Source of the DNA: an uncultured Campylobacterales bacterium
GTDB taxonomy: Bacteria; Campylobacterota; Campylobacteria; Campylobacterales; Sulfurimonadaceae
Length of the DNA stretch: 58,296 bases
Assembly (NCBI GenBank): GCA_903885085.1
Contig: CAISHH010000086.1
Span: 1-58,296 of the forward strand
Reading direction: 5' to 3'
Position 1 is the first letter of the stretch. Each line of letters starts with the position of its first letter. The notes under the pieces were generated by a model that was not told the origin of the DNA, did no database searches, and saw only the letters and a list, made by a program, of their open reading frames with translations. Made by a program: the position numbers and the translations under genes. Below are positions 19,465 to 28,505 of this stretch, piece after piece.

Positions 19465-20331
19465 ATGTTCACACTCAAACAGCTTGAAGTATTTATCTCT
19501 TTAGCACATAAACAAAAAGTGATTGATGTTGCATCTGAGTTTCAAATGAGCCAGTCTGCCATCTCTATGTCGATAAAAGAACTTGAAAGAATAGTCGGTG
19601 AAAAGCTTTTCGAACGCATTGGAAAACGTTTGACACTCAATGAGAGAGGCATACTTTTTTTAGAGCAGGTTTCCTTACATATAGATGCTTTGCAAAAAGT
19701 ATATACAAATTTTTCCTCTCAAAAAATCGAAGGAAATCTGAGATTGTGCGCAAGTGTAACAATAGCGAACTATCTTATGCCCAAATATATTGATGAATAT
19801 ATCAAAATACATCAAAATGTAAAATTTTCATTAAAATCTACTAACACTAATGATGTTATTCGTTTGATTAAAGAGGGAACTTACGATATAGGTTTTATAG
19901 AGGACAAATGTAGTGATGAAACGCTTACATGTAAGAAGATTGCTTCGGATGAACTTGTGGTTGTTACAGTAAATCAAGAACTTGCAAAAAAAAATCTACA
20001 TTTTATTGATACGCTCGCAACGATGCAGTGGATTATGAGAGAAGTAGGTTCAGGCACGAGATCGACATTTTTGGACGCTATATCTCCAGAGAGTGTCAAT
20101 ATTTATATGGAATTTGACCACACTGAAACCATCAAAAAGTTTTTAAAACTGAGTTCAAACTATATTAGTTGTTTGCCTCGTATCTCTATTGCACAAGAAC
20201 TCAATGAAGGTGCTTTATTTGAACTTCCTATCCGAGGGTATGAATTTAAACGCGATTTTATTCTTATCATGAGAAAGGACAAAAAAAGCAGTATGTTAGT
20301 TGATGATTTTATGAAGTTTATTTCGAATTAG
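19465..20331 (+). CDS. LysR family transcriptional regulator
   Basis: The N-terminal winged helix-turn-helix (FTLKQLEVFISLAHKQKVID ... SQSAISMSIKELERIVGEKLF, about residues 1-60) is followed by a type 2 periplasmic-binding-fold effector domain (about 90-289). The ATG at 19465 was chosen because AAAGGA precedes it and translation then begins at the canonical LysR N-terminus; an upstream in-frame start would add 20 hydrophobic residues. It is divergent from sorAB, so it probably regulates them, with sulfite or a related sulfur compound as a possible effector. That target and ligand are inference. One TACATGTA copy is at 19926. Confidence 0.88.
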   Translation: MFTLKQLEVFISLAHKQKVIDVASEFQMSQSAISMSIKELERIVGEKLFERIGKRLTLNERGILFLEQVSLHIDALQKVYTNFSSQKIEGNLRLCASVTIANYLMPKYIDEYIKIHQNVKFSLKSTNTNDVIRLIKEGTYDIGFIEDKCSDETLTCKKIASDELVVVTVNQELAKKNLHFIDTLATMQWIMREVGSGTRSTFLDAISPESVNIYMEFDHTETIKKFLKLSSNYISCLPRISIAQELNEGALFELPIRGYEFKRDFILIMRKDKKSSMLVDDFMKFISN

Positions 20332-20332
20332 A

Positions 20333-20338
20333 TATAAT
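20333..20338 (+). promoter_or_regulatory. -10 box of rsmH
   Basis: TATAAT immediately after the lysR stop codon, 34 bases before the rsmH ATG, giving rsmH its own promoter. Confidence 0.45.
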
Positions 20339-20371
20339 TCGACCTCAAAGAAAAATAAAGGTTTGTTATTT

Positions 20372-21295
20372 ATGCAAGATATTCCGCATATTCCAGTTTT
20401 ATATCGTGAAGTATTAGAAGCTTTTGATGATGTAGAGAGTGGAATTATCGTTGATTGTACTATGGGATATGGTGGACACTCTTCACTGCTTTTAGAAAAT
20501 AAACCAAACATTAAACTCATAGGGATTGATCAAGATCAGACGGCTATCGATTTTTCTACTGTAAGACTTGAACCTTTTAAAGAGAGAGTGGAGATTAAAA
20601 AAGGGCGTTTTTCTAAAGTGATCAAAGAGATTTTACAAGAGAATGATATCTCACAAATTAAAGGTATCTTAGCAGATATTGGGGTTTCGTCCTTGCAGCT
20701 TGACCAAAAAGAGCGGGGATTTTCTTATACAAGTGAAAATCTTGACATGAGAATGGATAAAGACGCACCTTTATGTGCTTCTGATGTCATTAACAGTTAT
20801 TCCGTTGTCAATCTTGAAAGAGTTCTAAAAGATTACGGTGAGATGCGAAACTATAAACAAGTCGCTGCTTTTATATCCGCGAACCGTCCTTTTCACTCTG
20901 CAAAAGAGTTAAGTGACAAACTACAGCATCTCTTGCCTCACGGCAAAAAGATTCATCCGGCAACTCTTTTGATGCAAGCGATTCGTATTGAAGTCAATGA
21001 CGAACTAGGAGAATTAAATACACTTTTAGATGAGATACAGAGTATTGGACTTGTTGATACGGATGTAGCAATCATCTCCTTTCATTCATTGGAAGATAGA
21101 ATAATCAAGCAAAGATTTACTCTCTGGGCACAAAACTGTATCTGTCCACCAGAAGCTTATAGATGTACATGTAGTAGAGATAATGCAATCGGTAAAGCAA
21201 AATTTAAAAAGCCACTCACTTCGCAAAATAATGAATTAAAACAAAATCCAAGAAGCCGTAGTGCAAAATTACGTGTATTTAAGATAAAAAGATGA
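20372..21295 (+). CDS. rsmH: 16S rRNA m4C1402 methyltransferase RsmH
   Basis: SAM-dependent methyltransferase (formerly MraW) acting on C1402 in the ribosomal decoding centre. It begins IPHIPVLYREV, has the SAM-binding segment VDCTMGYGGHS, and shows the family motifs LADIGVSSLQLD, RGFSY, LDMRMD and SFHSLEDRIIKQRF. The Cys cluster near the C-terminus (CICPPEAYRCTC) is normal for the family. The ATG at 20372 is preferred to a TTG nine bases earlier because of ribosome-site spacing. The stop overlaps the next gene (ATGA). One TACATGTA copy is at 21166. Confidence 0.96.
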   Translation: MQDIPHIPVLYREVLEAFDDVESGIIVDCTMGYGGHSSLLLENKPNIKLIGIDQDQTAIDFSTVRLEPFKERVEIKKGRFSKVIKEILQENDISQIKGILADIGVSSLQLDQKERGFSYTSENLDMRMDKDAPLCASDVINSYSVVNLERVLKDYGEMRNYKQVAAFISANRPFHSAKELSDKLQHLLPHGKKIHPATLLMQAIRIEVNDELGELNTLLDEIQSIGLVDTDVAIISFHSLEDRIIKQRFTLWAQNCICPPEAYRCTCSRDNAIGKAKFKKPLTSQNNELKQNPRSRSAKLRVFKIKR

Positions 21296-21570
21296 ACGAA
21301 AAAAATCAGATGCTCGATGAGCTTTCATCGTTAAATAGAGAAAAAAAAGAGTTAGATGCAAAGTTTTTACTACATTTTTTTCTTATAGTGGCTTTCGTCT
21401 TTGTTGTGATATTTCCAAAGATGTTTTTACAACATGAGATTTACTATAAAAGTAGAGAAATAGCAAAGCTAAAGCGAGAATATGATTCTCTTAAAGAAGA
21501 AAACGAGATTATTAGCTCAAAAGTCGAGACGATGAAGTTTAAAAATCAAGTAGTAGACACTATCTTTTAA
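21292..21570 (+). CDS. FtsL-like division protein (tentative)
   Basis: A 92-residue bitopic protein with a charged cytoplasmic N-terminus, one transmembrane helix (about residues 26-46, LLHFFLIVAFVFVVIFPKMF) and a heptad-like coiled coil (YKSREIAKLKREYDSLKEENEIISSKVETM). This topology and the position directly after rsmH, with a four-base overlap, are those of FtsL in division-and-cell-wall clusters. FtsL sequences are poorly conserved, so the name rests on architecture and context. A hairpin terminator follows. Confidence 0.6.
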   Translation: MNEKNQMLDELSSLNREKKELDAKFLLHFFLIVAFVFVVIFPKMFLQHEIYYKSREIAKLKREYDSLKEENEIISSKVETMKFKNQVVDTIF

Positions 21571-21586
21571 AATTTTAAAATCATTT

Positions 21587-21613
21587 GGAAGTCCTTCGTA
21601 TGTAAGGATTTCC
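21587..21613 (+). terminator. Hairpin terminator after ftsL-like gene
   Basis: GGAAGTCCTT (21587-21596) pairs with AAGGATTTCC (21604-21613), with one G-T wobble and a seven-base loop containing GTATGTAAGG, a half-match to the TACATGTA family. The gene upstream ends 17 bases earlier. Confidence 0.55.
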
Positions 21614-21628
21614 ATATTATCTCAGTGC

Positions 21629-21634
21629 TATAAT
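21629..21634 (+). promoter_or_regulatory. Extended -10 promoter of the DUF2018-hemA operon
   Basis: TGCTATAAT (TGn extension plus TATAAT) 32 bases before the next start codon, directly after a terminator hairpin. This marks a new transcription unit. Confidence 0.5.
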
Positions 21635-21665
21635 CGTCAAATTTTATTTTGAAACGGATGTTTAC

Positions 21666-21947
21666 ATGTATAATATATTTGAAGATGAAGATGATATCTT
21701 TATGGGTTCTCCAAAAAGTAAATTTTTGGATGTAGTTTTTAATGCAAATCGTGGAGTTGCAGAGTTTGAGCTTGAGCGTATTATGGAGCGTATGGCTATT
21801 TTGGAAATGATGCTGAACATTGAAGATGTAGAAGCTTTTGAAAAAACAATATCTCAGTACGCATGGGAAAATAAAGATGCGATTGAAACAAAAGTCAAAA
21901 GTCTTTATATAGAGAGTATGGGAAATGTTTTAACTCAATGTGAGTAA
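21666..21947 (+). CDS. DUF2018 family protein (HP0242-like)
   Basis: A 93-residue acidic, all-helical protein resembling the Campylobacterota-specific DUF2018 family. Its Helicobacter pylori member HP0242 is an intertwined helical dimer of unknown function. Gene order supports this: HP0242 precedes, in the same order, a secreted protein, a prenyl synthase, hemA, proS and hemC. The segment FELERIMERMAILEMMLNIEDVEAFEKTI is the conserved helical core. The start ATG lies inside a TACATGTA copy (21663-21670). The function is unknown. Confidence 0.78.
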   Translation: MYNIFEDEDDIFMGSPKSKFLDVVFNANRGVAEFELERIMERMAILEMMLNIEDVEAFEKTISQYAWENKDAIETKVKSLYIESMGNVLTQCE

Positions 21948-21952
21948 AAAAG

Positions 21953-22381
21953 GTGAAGAGATTTTCCCCTTTCTTTTTGTTACTCTTTTTTTTGAATGTT
22001 TCGATTTATGCACAAGAATATAGAATGAAGCAGACAATAGTGTTAAAAAAGGATAAAACAGAAAAGTTTCTTGTAAAATACGGTGAGATAAAAAAAGAGT
22101 TCAGATTTAACTGGACTCTTTATCAAAACAGCGGGTTGGTTGTCAAAACCAATTACGACCGTTTTAATTCTCAACATGTGCTCTATATGAACCATGTTAA
22201 TCAATCGATTCGTATCGAATTAAGATCAATTTCTATGCAAAGACGCTGGTTGCCATATATTATTGTAAAATTTGTAAAATTTGATACGAATAGGCAAGAA
22301 GCTACTTTTGATCTCTTTTTATTTGATAAAAAAGAGCAAATAGAATTTACGCAACCCCAGAAGGAAACGCCAAAGGCATGA
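21953..22381 (+). CDS. Conserved exported protein (HP0241 position)
   Basis: A 142-residue protein with a Sec signal peptide (about residues 1-20, FSPFFLLLFFLNVSIYAQ) and a mature beta-rich, basic part with no domain I can name. It occupies the place of HP0241 in the H. pylori operon, between the DUF2018 gene and the prenyl synthase. A GTG start at 21953 follows an AAAAAAGG tract. The stop overlaps the next start (ATGA), so it is translationally coupled. A periplasmic role is inferred from the signal only. Confidence 0.7.
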   Translation: MKRFSPFFLLLFFLNVSIYAQEYRMKQTIVLKKDKTEKFLVKYGEIKKEFRFNWTLYQNSGLVVKTNYDRFNSQHVLYMNHVNQSIRIELRSISMQRRWLPYIIVKFVKFDTNRQEATFDLFLFDKKEQIEFTQPQKETPKA

Positions 22382-23268
22382 TAGAAAAAGTAGAAGAAGA
22401 GATACAAAGATTACTCCAAGAGATCAATTATGATGAAGTTACTCGTCTTTTTTCGACTCTCTCCGGCGGAAAACGTTTACGCGCCAAACTTATCTTTAAA
22501 ATTGCATCGCAGATAAAAGAATCTTTGACTCTTGCTGCTATCGTTGAGTTGATTCATGCTGCGAGTCTCCTGCATGATGATGTGATTGATGATGCCTCGC
22601 TTAGACGCGGGACGGCTTCGGTGAATGCGACTGAGGGAAGTAAGACAGCGATTATGCTCGGAGATATTCTTTATTCAAAAGCATTTTCATCTTTAGTGTT
22701 TTTTGACAAAGCAATTGCATCTCGTATATCATCGGCTGTTACTGCCTTGTCTATCGGAGAGATGCAGGATGTTGCTTTGGCAAAAAGTTTTAATTCTGAT
22801 GAAAAGATTTATCTCGATATGCTCTATCTCAAAACCGCTTCACTTATAGAAGCGAGTGCAGCTGCAGCTGCATTTTTAGCAAAAAAAGATGTTGATGCAT
22901 ATGCCCTTTATGGAAGAAATCTTGGGCTTTCATTTCAGATCATAGATGATATTTTAGATATCGTTTCAGACGAAAAAACACTTGGGAAACCTGCTATGAA
23001 TGATTTTGTAGAGGGTAAATGTACGCTTCCTTATATTTACTTGTATCACTCCTTAGATGAAGATGGTAAAGTAAAACTCCTATCTTTGCACGCTAAAAAG
23101 ATAACAGAAGATGAAACTTTCTGGATAAAAGAAAAGATGGCCGAGTTTCAATCTGTAGAAAAATCTTTTGCTTTAGCCGTGAGACTCTCAGATGAAGCAA
23201 AACTGGCAATCGGTGGTGAAGCAGAGTTGATTGCTATACTCGATACTATGATTAAAAGAAGTTACTGA
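22378..23268 (+). CDS. Polyprenyl diphosphate synthase
   Basis: Trans-prenyl diphosphate synthase that probably makes the side chain of menaquinone. The first aspartate-rich motif is DDVIDDASLRRG (about residues 64-75) and the second is DDILD in FQIIDDILDIVSDE (about 187-200). GGKRLRAKL near residue 27 binds the diphosphate. The bulky residues before the first motif suggest a long-chain rather than a farnesyl product, but chain length cannot be read with certainty. It overlaps hemA by one base. Confidence 0.88.
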   Translation: MIEKVEEEIQRLLQEINYDEVTRLFSTLSGGKRLRAKLIFKIASQIKESLTLAAIVELIHAASLLHDDVIDDASLRRGTASVNATEGSKTAIMLGDILYSKAFSSLVFFDKAIASRISSAVTALSIGEMQDVALAKSFNSDEKIYLDMLYLKTASLIEASAAAAAFLAKKDVDAYALYGRNLGLSFQIIDDILDIVSDEKTLGKPAMNDFVEGKCTLPYIYLYHSLDEDGKVKLLSLHAKKITEDETFWIKEKMAEFQSVEKSFALAVRLSDEAKLAIGGEAELIAILDTMIKRSY

Positions 23269-24554
23269 TGCATTATTTGACAATAAGTTTTACACATAAA
23301 AACTCGACGATTGAGATACGTGAAAAACTCTCTTTCTCAGGAGATGATCAACTCAAAGAGTGTTTGGCTAAACTCAATAATTCAAACTCGATCAATGAAA
23401 GTATTCTTATCTCTACATGTAACAGGATTGAAGTATTTGTCAGTTGTACAAGTGTTATGGGTGCGACTGAACATATTTTTAATCTTTTAAGCGAACGTTC
23501 CAATATAAATATAGAAGAGCTCGAAGGGCGTGCAGATATCTTTGATGACCAAGGTGCTGTTCATCACCTTTTTAGTGTGGCATCTTCGTTGGATTCACTG
23601 GTTGTTGGCGAAACGCAGATAGCAGGACAGCTAAAAGATGCATTTCGTTTTTCATATGATAGTGGTTACTGTGGACAAAAACTCTCTCGTGCGATGCACT
23701 ATGCTTTTCGCTGTGCAGCAGAGATAAGAAATCTCACAAATATCTCTTCAAAGCCAGTTTCTATCGCAAGTGTTGCAGTTGCAAAACTGCGTGATATTCT
23801 TAAAAATCTCGAAGGAAAAAAAGCTTTAGTTATAGGTGTCGGTGAGATGTCTGAGATAACTGCAAAACATCTTATCTCCAATGGTGTTGAGGTGCATATT
23901 GTAAATAGAACAAGAGAACATGCAGAGAATCTCGCAGTTGCTTGCGGTGCAAAAGTAAAAGATTTTTCTGACCTTGCTACGCTTGTCAATGAATATGAAA
24001 TCCTTTTTACTGCTACATCTTCCAATGAAGCAATCATTACCGATAACATAATAAAAAGCTGTGATTTTAAGCGTTACTGGTTTGATATGGCGCTCCCTCG
24101 TGATATCAGTTTTTCTCATGGAGAAAATATCAATCTTTATGTCATCGATGATCTTAAATCGATTGTGAGTGAAAATATCACTATTCGTGAAGATGAGGCA
24201 AAACGTTCTTATACAATCATAGGGCGTCAAACAATGCAATTTTATGAATGGCTCAGAACGCTTGCTGTAGAGCCGCTGATAAAAGATATCTATGAGCATG
24301 CACAAATAGCAGCACAAAAAGAGACCCAGCGTGTTCTCTCTCATGGATATATTCCAAAAGAGTATGAAAAAGAGATTTTAAAGATGAATCAGCAAGTACT
24401 CAAACGTTTTTTACATGAGATTACGCATAAAATTCGCCAGATATCAGGCGAATCAAATGCAGATACTATGATAGAATCGCTCAAATTCTTGCTCAATGAA
24501 GATAAGTCAAAATTGCCAGACAAATACAAATGTGAATATACGATAAAGGGTTAA
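23268..24554 (+). CDS. hemA: Glutamyl-tRNA reductase HemA
   Basis: First committed enzyme of the C5 pathway to 5-aminolevulinate and heme. The catalytic Cys is in STCNRIEVF (about residue 49), the substrate-binding signature is HLFSVASSLDSLVVGETQI, and the NADPH-binding Rossmann loop is VIGVGEMSE (about 186-194). A C-terminal dimerisation helix region is complete at 428 residues. The TACATGTA at 23414-23421 encodes part of the STCN active-site motif. Heme demand fits the many cytochromes in this window. Confidence 0.97.
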   Translation: MHYLTISFTHKNSTIEIREKLSFSGDDQLKECLAKLNNSNSINESILISTCNRIEVFVSCTSVMGATEHIFNLLSERSNINIEELEGRADIFDDQGAVHHLFSVASSLDSLVVGETQIAGQLKDAFRFSYDSGYCGQKLSRAMHYAFRCAAEIRNLTNISSKPVSIASVAVAKLRDILKNLEGKKALVIGVGEMSEITAKHLISNGVEVHIVNRTREHAENLAVACGAKVKDFSDLATLVNEYEILFTATSSNEAIITDNIIKSCDFKRYWFDMALPRDISFSHGENINLYVIDDLKSIVSENITIREDEAKRSYTIIGRQTMQFYEWLRTLAVEPLIKDIYEHAQIAAQKETQRVLSHGYIPKEYEKEILKMNQQVLKRFLHEITHKIRQISGESNADTMIESLKFLLNEDKSKLPDKYKCEYTIKG

Positions 24555-24560
24555 AAGAAA

Positions 24561-26261
24561 ATGAGGTTATCAAATTTATATCTACCAACAACAAAAGAAG
24601 CACCATCAGATGCATCACTTCCAAGTCATATTTTTCTCTCACGCGCGGGATTTATCTCTCAAGTCGCAAGTGGTCTATATAATTTTTTACCTCTTGGTAA
24701 GAGAGTTTTAAAAAAGATAGAAAATATTATCAATGAAGAGATGGAAGCTATCGGCGCTCAGGAAGTGGAACTGAGCTTTGTGACACCTGCTGAGCTTTGG
24801 CAAGAGAGCGGTAGAATCGAGAAATTTGGAAAAGAGCTTTTACGTTTTAAAGATAGAAAAGAGAATCTTTTTGTTTTAGGGCCGACGCATGAAGAGATGA
24901 TGGTTAATCTTGTCCGTAACAAAGTGACAAGTTATAAGCAACTTCCATTACATTTGTATCAGATCAAAACAAAGTTTCGTGATGAAGCACGTCCTAGATT
25001 TGGTCTTATGCGCGGTAGAGAGTTCTTAATGAAAGATGGCTACAGTTTTCACTCAAATGCAGAAGATCTTGACCGTGAATTTAATGCTGTTGAAGAAGCT
25101 TACAAAAAAGTTTTAACGCGTTTAGGACTAAATTTTAGAATCGTAGAAGCTGACAGCGGTGCGATTGGCGGAACTGGTTCAAAAGAGCTTATGGTACTCG
25201 CTGATAGCGGTGAAGATACCATTGCAGTTTGTTCAAAATGTGAATATGGTGCGAATATCGAAGCAGCAAAAAGATCAGAGCGTGCAGATATCCCAAAAGC
25301 GCCAGAGGGACAGTTCAATAAATTTTTAACACCAGATGTTAAAAGCATAGAAGATTTGAGTGAGTTTCTCAAAGTCGATTCCTATTACACTGTAAAAGCG
25401 GTTGCCAAACGTCTTGTATTTGAAGATAGAACTGAAGTCGCGCTCTTTTTCCTCCGTGGATGCGATTCTTTACAAGAAAAAAAAGCGCAAAGCGTGACAA
25501 AAGCTATCGATTTGGTTGATGTTGATGAGAGTGAGCTCGAAGCTGTTGGACTCATCGCTGGATTTATGGGACCGCTTGATCAGGATAAAGTAAAGTATGT
25601 GATAGATGCAGATTTATATGAAGCAAAAGATATGATCTGTGGCGCGAATGAAAAAGATTATCATTTTGTAGGCGTCGATATGTCTGTTTTAAATGAGGCA
25701 TTTTTTGCGGATATCGTCGAAGTAAAAGAGGGTGATGGATGTCCATATTGTGATGGAACACTCTCATATACAAAAGGGATCGAAGTAGGGCATATCTTTA
25801 AACTTGGCACGACCTATTCAAAAGCATTAAAGGCAGAGTTTTTAAATGAAAGAGGTCAGGCTGAACCTTTTATCATGGGAACTTACGGAATGGGTGTAAG
25901 CCGTTTGGTGGCAGCAATCATCGAACAACATCATGATGAACATGGCTGTATTTGGACAAAAGAGAGTGCCCCGTATATGGTTAATGTTATGGTTTCAAAT
26001 GTAAAAGATGAGGCACAGTTAGCCCTTGGTGAAAAATTGTATGCCGAGCTAAAAGCTAAGCGTGTCGAAGTTATTTTTGATGATAGAAAAGAGCGTTTTG
26101 GATTTAAGATGAAAGATGCAGAACTTGTTGGTTATCCATATACGATTGTCATTGGTAAAGAGCTTGAAAATGGGATAGTTCAGATATTTGAACGTGCAAC
26201 TTCAAATAAAGAAGATGTAAAGGCAGAAAATATTTTAGACGTAATTATGGATCGCATCTAG
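24561..26261 (+). CDS. proS: Prolyl-tRNA synthetase
   Basis: Class II aminoacyl-tRNA synthetase of the bacterial (ProS type 1) form, 566 residues. Motif 1 lies near [15 protein letters not shown], motif 2 in [21 protein letters not shown], and motif 3 in [13 protein letters not shown]. An editing (INS) domain occupies roughly residues 230-390 between motifs 2 and 3, and the anticodon-binding domain is C-terminal. It lies six bases downstream of hemA, in the order conserved in Helicobacter. Confidence 0.97.
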   Translation: MRLSNLYLPTTKEAPSDASLPSHIFLSRAGFISQVASGLYNFLPLGKRVLKKIENIINEEMEAIGAQEVELSFVTPAELWQESGRIEKFGKELLRFKDRKENLFVLGPTHEEMMVNLVRNKVTSYKQLPLHLYQIKTKFRDEARPRFGLMRGREFLMKDGYSFHSNAEDLDREFNAVEEAYKKVLTRLGLNFRIVEADSGAIGGTGSKELMVLADSGEDTIAVCSKCEYGANIEAAKRSERADIPKAPEGQFNKFLTPDVKSIEDLSEFLKVDSYYTVKAVAKRLVFEDRTEVALFFLRGCDSLQEKKAQSVTKAIDLVDVDESELEAVGLIAGFMGPLDQDKVKYVIDADLYEAKDMICGANEKDYHFVGVDMSVLNEAFFADIVEVKEGDGCPYCDGTLSYTKGIEVGHIFKLGTTYSKALKAEFLNERGQAEPFIMGTYGMGVSRLVAAIIEQHHDEHGCIWTKESAPYMVNVMVSNVKDEAQLALGEKLYAELKAKRVEVIFDDRKERFGFKMKDAELVGYPYTIVIGKELENGIVQIFERATSNKEDVKAENILDVIMDRI

Positions 26262-26684
26262 ATGCTCTATTTTTTGATATACCTTTTCTTGGAAGTACTT
26301 GTTTCTACAGAGATAAGCTCCTACATCGGAGGTTTAGCTACTTTCTTTGAGATAATTGGTTCTGCCATGATTGGTATAGCGATACTCATGAATTTTCGAA
26401 CTACATTTATGCAAAATCTCCAAGCCGTTTCTATGCAGCGTATTGATTTAAAAGAGTTTCAAAAATTGAATCTCTTTACGATCATTGGAGCAATTTTTCT
26501 TATCTTACCAGGATTTTTAACAGATATAATAGGAATACTTTTACAATTTTCGGTTATTACATCGATGTTTGTTAATCAATATAATGTAAAATCCACAAAT
26601 TATAAAACGCAAGATGATTTTAAAAAAAAGGATGATGATGTTATCGATGTCGAAGTTATTAGTGACACTATTACTCACAAGTAG
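26262..26684 (+). CDS. FxsA family membrane protein
   Basis: A 140-residue inner-membrane protein with the FxsA (F-exclusion suppressor) arrangement: N-terminal helix (LIYLFLEVLVSTEISSYIG), a second helix rich in small residues, and the conserved ILPGFLTDIIGILLQF segment near residue 85. The tail is charged. The molecular role of the family is unknown. It starts directly after the proS stop. The tail overlaps the signal peptide of the next gene by about 47 bases. Confidence 0.82.
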   Translation: MLYFLIYLFLEVLVSTEISSYIGGLATFFEIIGSAMIGIAILMNFRTTFMQNLQAVSMQRIDLKEFQKLNLFTIIGAIFLILPGFLTDIIGILLQFSVITSMFVNQYNVKSTNYKTQDDFKKKDDDVIDVEVISDTITHK

Positions 26685-27498
26685 TTTATTCAGTGTTGGA
26701 GCTTATGCAAAAACTCAGGATTATTCAGCGCAGGTTGTAGATTTTTTAAAGAAAAGTATTGGAGGTAATCCAAATATTATCTCACTTGATGTTAAAGTTG
26801 TAGATAAAAAAGATTTGGAAAAACCACAAGGCTGGCAAGCATATATTGTTTCATTTGATGGTAAAGCAAAAGTTGGTAATGATGAGAAAAAGATTTCTCA
26901 AAGTTCTATCTATTTTGTAAAAGACGGTATTTTAGCGACTGAGCTTATTGATATGAAAACAGGTATAAAACTCAATGATACAGTGACTCCAAAGTTTCAA
27001 AATAGCTTTTATACAAAAGAAAATCTTTTGTTCGGAAGTGCAAATGCAACGCATAAAGTCGCAATTTTCTCAGATCCATTGTGTCCATTTTGTAAAAGCT
27101 TTGTTCCTGGGGCACTAACATACATGAAAAAATATCCAAGAGATTTTGCAGTGTATTACTATCATTTTCCTTTAGAAGGTTTACATCCGGCTTCACCTAC
27201 GATCTGTAGAGCAGCTATCTATATGGAGATGGGTGGAGATAAAGACTCTATCTTTAAAATATATAATCTAAAAATCGATCCAAGAGAGACTGATGAACAA
27301 AAAATACTCGATATTGTAAGTGCTGCGGTGGGCAAAAAGATTACAAAAGAAGCGATTCACTCTTCTGTAGTAGAAGCTCAGTACAATGCAGGTCAAGATA
27401 TCGCCCGTGCTCTTTTAGTCAATGGTACTCCTAGTGTGTATTTTGACGGAGAAAAAGATGCTGCAAAAACTAAATACAAAAGCGTAAAGGTACACTAA
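26638..27498 (+). CDS. Periplasmic thioredoxin-fold disulfide protein (DsbC/DsbG-like)
   Basis: An exported protein with a signal peptide (LLVTLLLTSSLFSVGAYA), an N-terminal domain of about 120 residues resembling the DsbC/G dimerisation region, and a thioredoxin-fold domain with the active-site motif CPFC (SDPLCPFCKSF). The cis-proline loop is NGTPSVYF. It likely oxidises or isomerises disulfides in periplasmic proteins, possibly including cytochrome c precursors. The ATG at 26638 was chosen because AAGGA precedes it at workable spacing; several neighbouring ATGs are possible. It overlaps fxsA in another frame. Confidence 0.8.
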   Translation: MLSMSKLLVTLLLTSSLFSVGAYAKTQDYSAQVVDFLKKSIGGNPNIISLDVKVVDKKDLEKPQGWQAYIVSFDGKAKVGNDEKKISQSSIYFVKDGILATELIDMKTGIKLNDTVTPKFQNSFYTKENLLFGSANATHKVAIFSDPLCPFCKSFVPGALTYMKKYPRDFAVYYYHFPLEGLHPASPTICRAAIYMEMGGDKDSIFKIYNLKIDPRETDEQKILDIVSAAVGKKITKEAIHSSVVEAQYNAGQDIARALLVNGTPSVYFDGEKDAAKTKYKSVKVH

Positions 27499-27501
27499 GT
27501 G

Positions 27502-28452
27502 ATGAAAAAACTAACAATCGCGACTCGTGGAAGTCAGCTTGCATTATGGCAGTCTAACTATATTAAATCTGTTTTAGAAGCACAAAATCCAGATCTTGAA
27601 GTTGAGCTCAAAGTGATCATTACAACGGGAGATCGTATCTTAGATAAAGCACTTTCTCAGATAGGTGGGAAAGGGCTATTTTTAAAAGAGCTTGAAGAAG
27701 CGATGCAAAGAGGCGAAGCACAAATTGCGGTGCATTCACTTAAAGACGTGCCAACAGAACTTCCAGAGGGTTTTGTTCTTGGTGCTATTACTGAGCGCGA
27801 GGATGCTAGAGATGCGCTTTTAAGCGAAAAATATGAAAATATTGATGCACTGCCAGAGGGTGCGATTGTAGGAACATCATCTTTAAGAAGAAGAATGCAG
27901 ATAGAAGCGCTTCGTCCAGATTTAATTATCAAAGATCTTCGTGGTAATGTTGACACACGTATCAAAAAACTTCAAAACGGAGATTTTGATGCGATTATCT
28001 TAGCATCTGCTGGGATTAATCGTTTAGGTTTTGGTGAATCTGTCAAATATATCTATAATATTTCACTCGCTGAGATGATTCCATCTATGGGTCAGGGTGC
28101 GTTAGGGATTGAAGCTGTGAATGATCCAGAAGTTTTAGCGATGGTCTCACGTCTTCAAGATGATGCAACTATGATTGCTACAACAATTGAGCGAGATTTT
28201 GTTGATTCACTTGATGGCGGATGTCAGGTTCCTATCGGTGTGAATGCAGTTGTCAATGGAGATGATGTTTCTATCAAAGTCATCTTAGGTCTTCCTGATG
28301 GAACTGAGATTTTACGTGAAAGTACGATAGCAAAAACTTCAGATTATAAAACTATCGGCAGAATTATGGGTCAAGATATGATTGCTAAAGGTGCAAAAGA
28401 ACTTCTTCACCGAGCAGAGATCATGGCCGCTGCTACACCGTCTACCCTTTAA
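27502..28452 (+). CDS. hemC: Porphobilinogen deaminase HemC
   Basis: Makes hydroxymethylbilane from four porphobilinogens in heme synthesis. It begins KLTIATRGSQLALWQ and has the substrate-binding segments GGKGLFLKELE and HSLKDVPTELP, plus RRMQIEALRPDL. The dipyrromethane cofactor Cys lies in SLDGGCQVPIG (about residue 241). Its 316 residues are normal. The ATG at 27502 is preferred over the overlapping GTG at 27499. Hairpin 28466-28487 follows. Confidence 0.97.
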   Translation: MKKLTIATRGSQLALWQSNYIKSVLEAQNPDLEVELKVIITTGDRILDKALSQIGGKGLFLKELEEAMQRGEAQIAVHSLKDVPTELPEGFVLGAITEREDARDALLSEKYENIDALPEGAIVGTSSLRRRMQIEALRPDLIIKDLRGNVDTRIKKLQNGDFDAIILASAGINRLGFGESVKYIYNISLAEMIPSMGQGALGIEAVNDPEVLAMVSRLQDDATMIATTIERDFVDSLDGGCQVPIGVNAVVNGDDVSIKVILGLPDGTEILRESTIAKTSDYKTIGRIMGQDMIAKGAKELLHRAEIMAAATPSTL

Positions 28453-28465
28453 ATATAACTTCAAA

Positions 28466-28487
28466 CTCTTCTTACGTGTAAGGAGAG
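28466..28487 (+). terminator. Hairpin between hemC and the ubiD remnant
   Basis: CTCTTCTTAC pairs with GTAAGGAGAG across a two-base loop, with one T-G pair. The core CTTACGTGTAAG is one base away from the TTACATGTAA family. It has no strong T-run, so it may attenuate rather than stop transcription. Confidence 0.45.
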
Positions 28488-28505
28488 ATCTACTAAAGAG
28501 AAACA

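Noticed and set aside
23826-24344. A 172-codon open frame antisense to hemA
   Set aside because: It lies wholly opposite a well-conserved hemA core, has no ribosome site and no recognisable domain, and its composition is that of a reverse-complement shadow.
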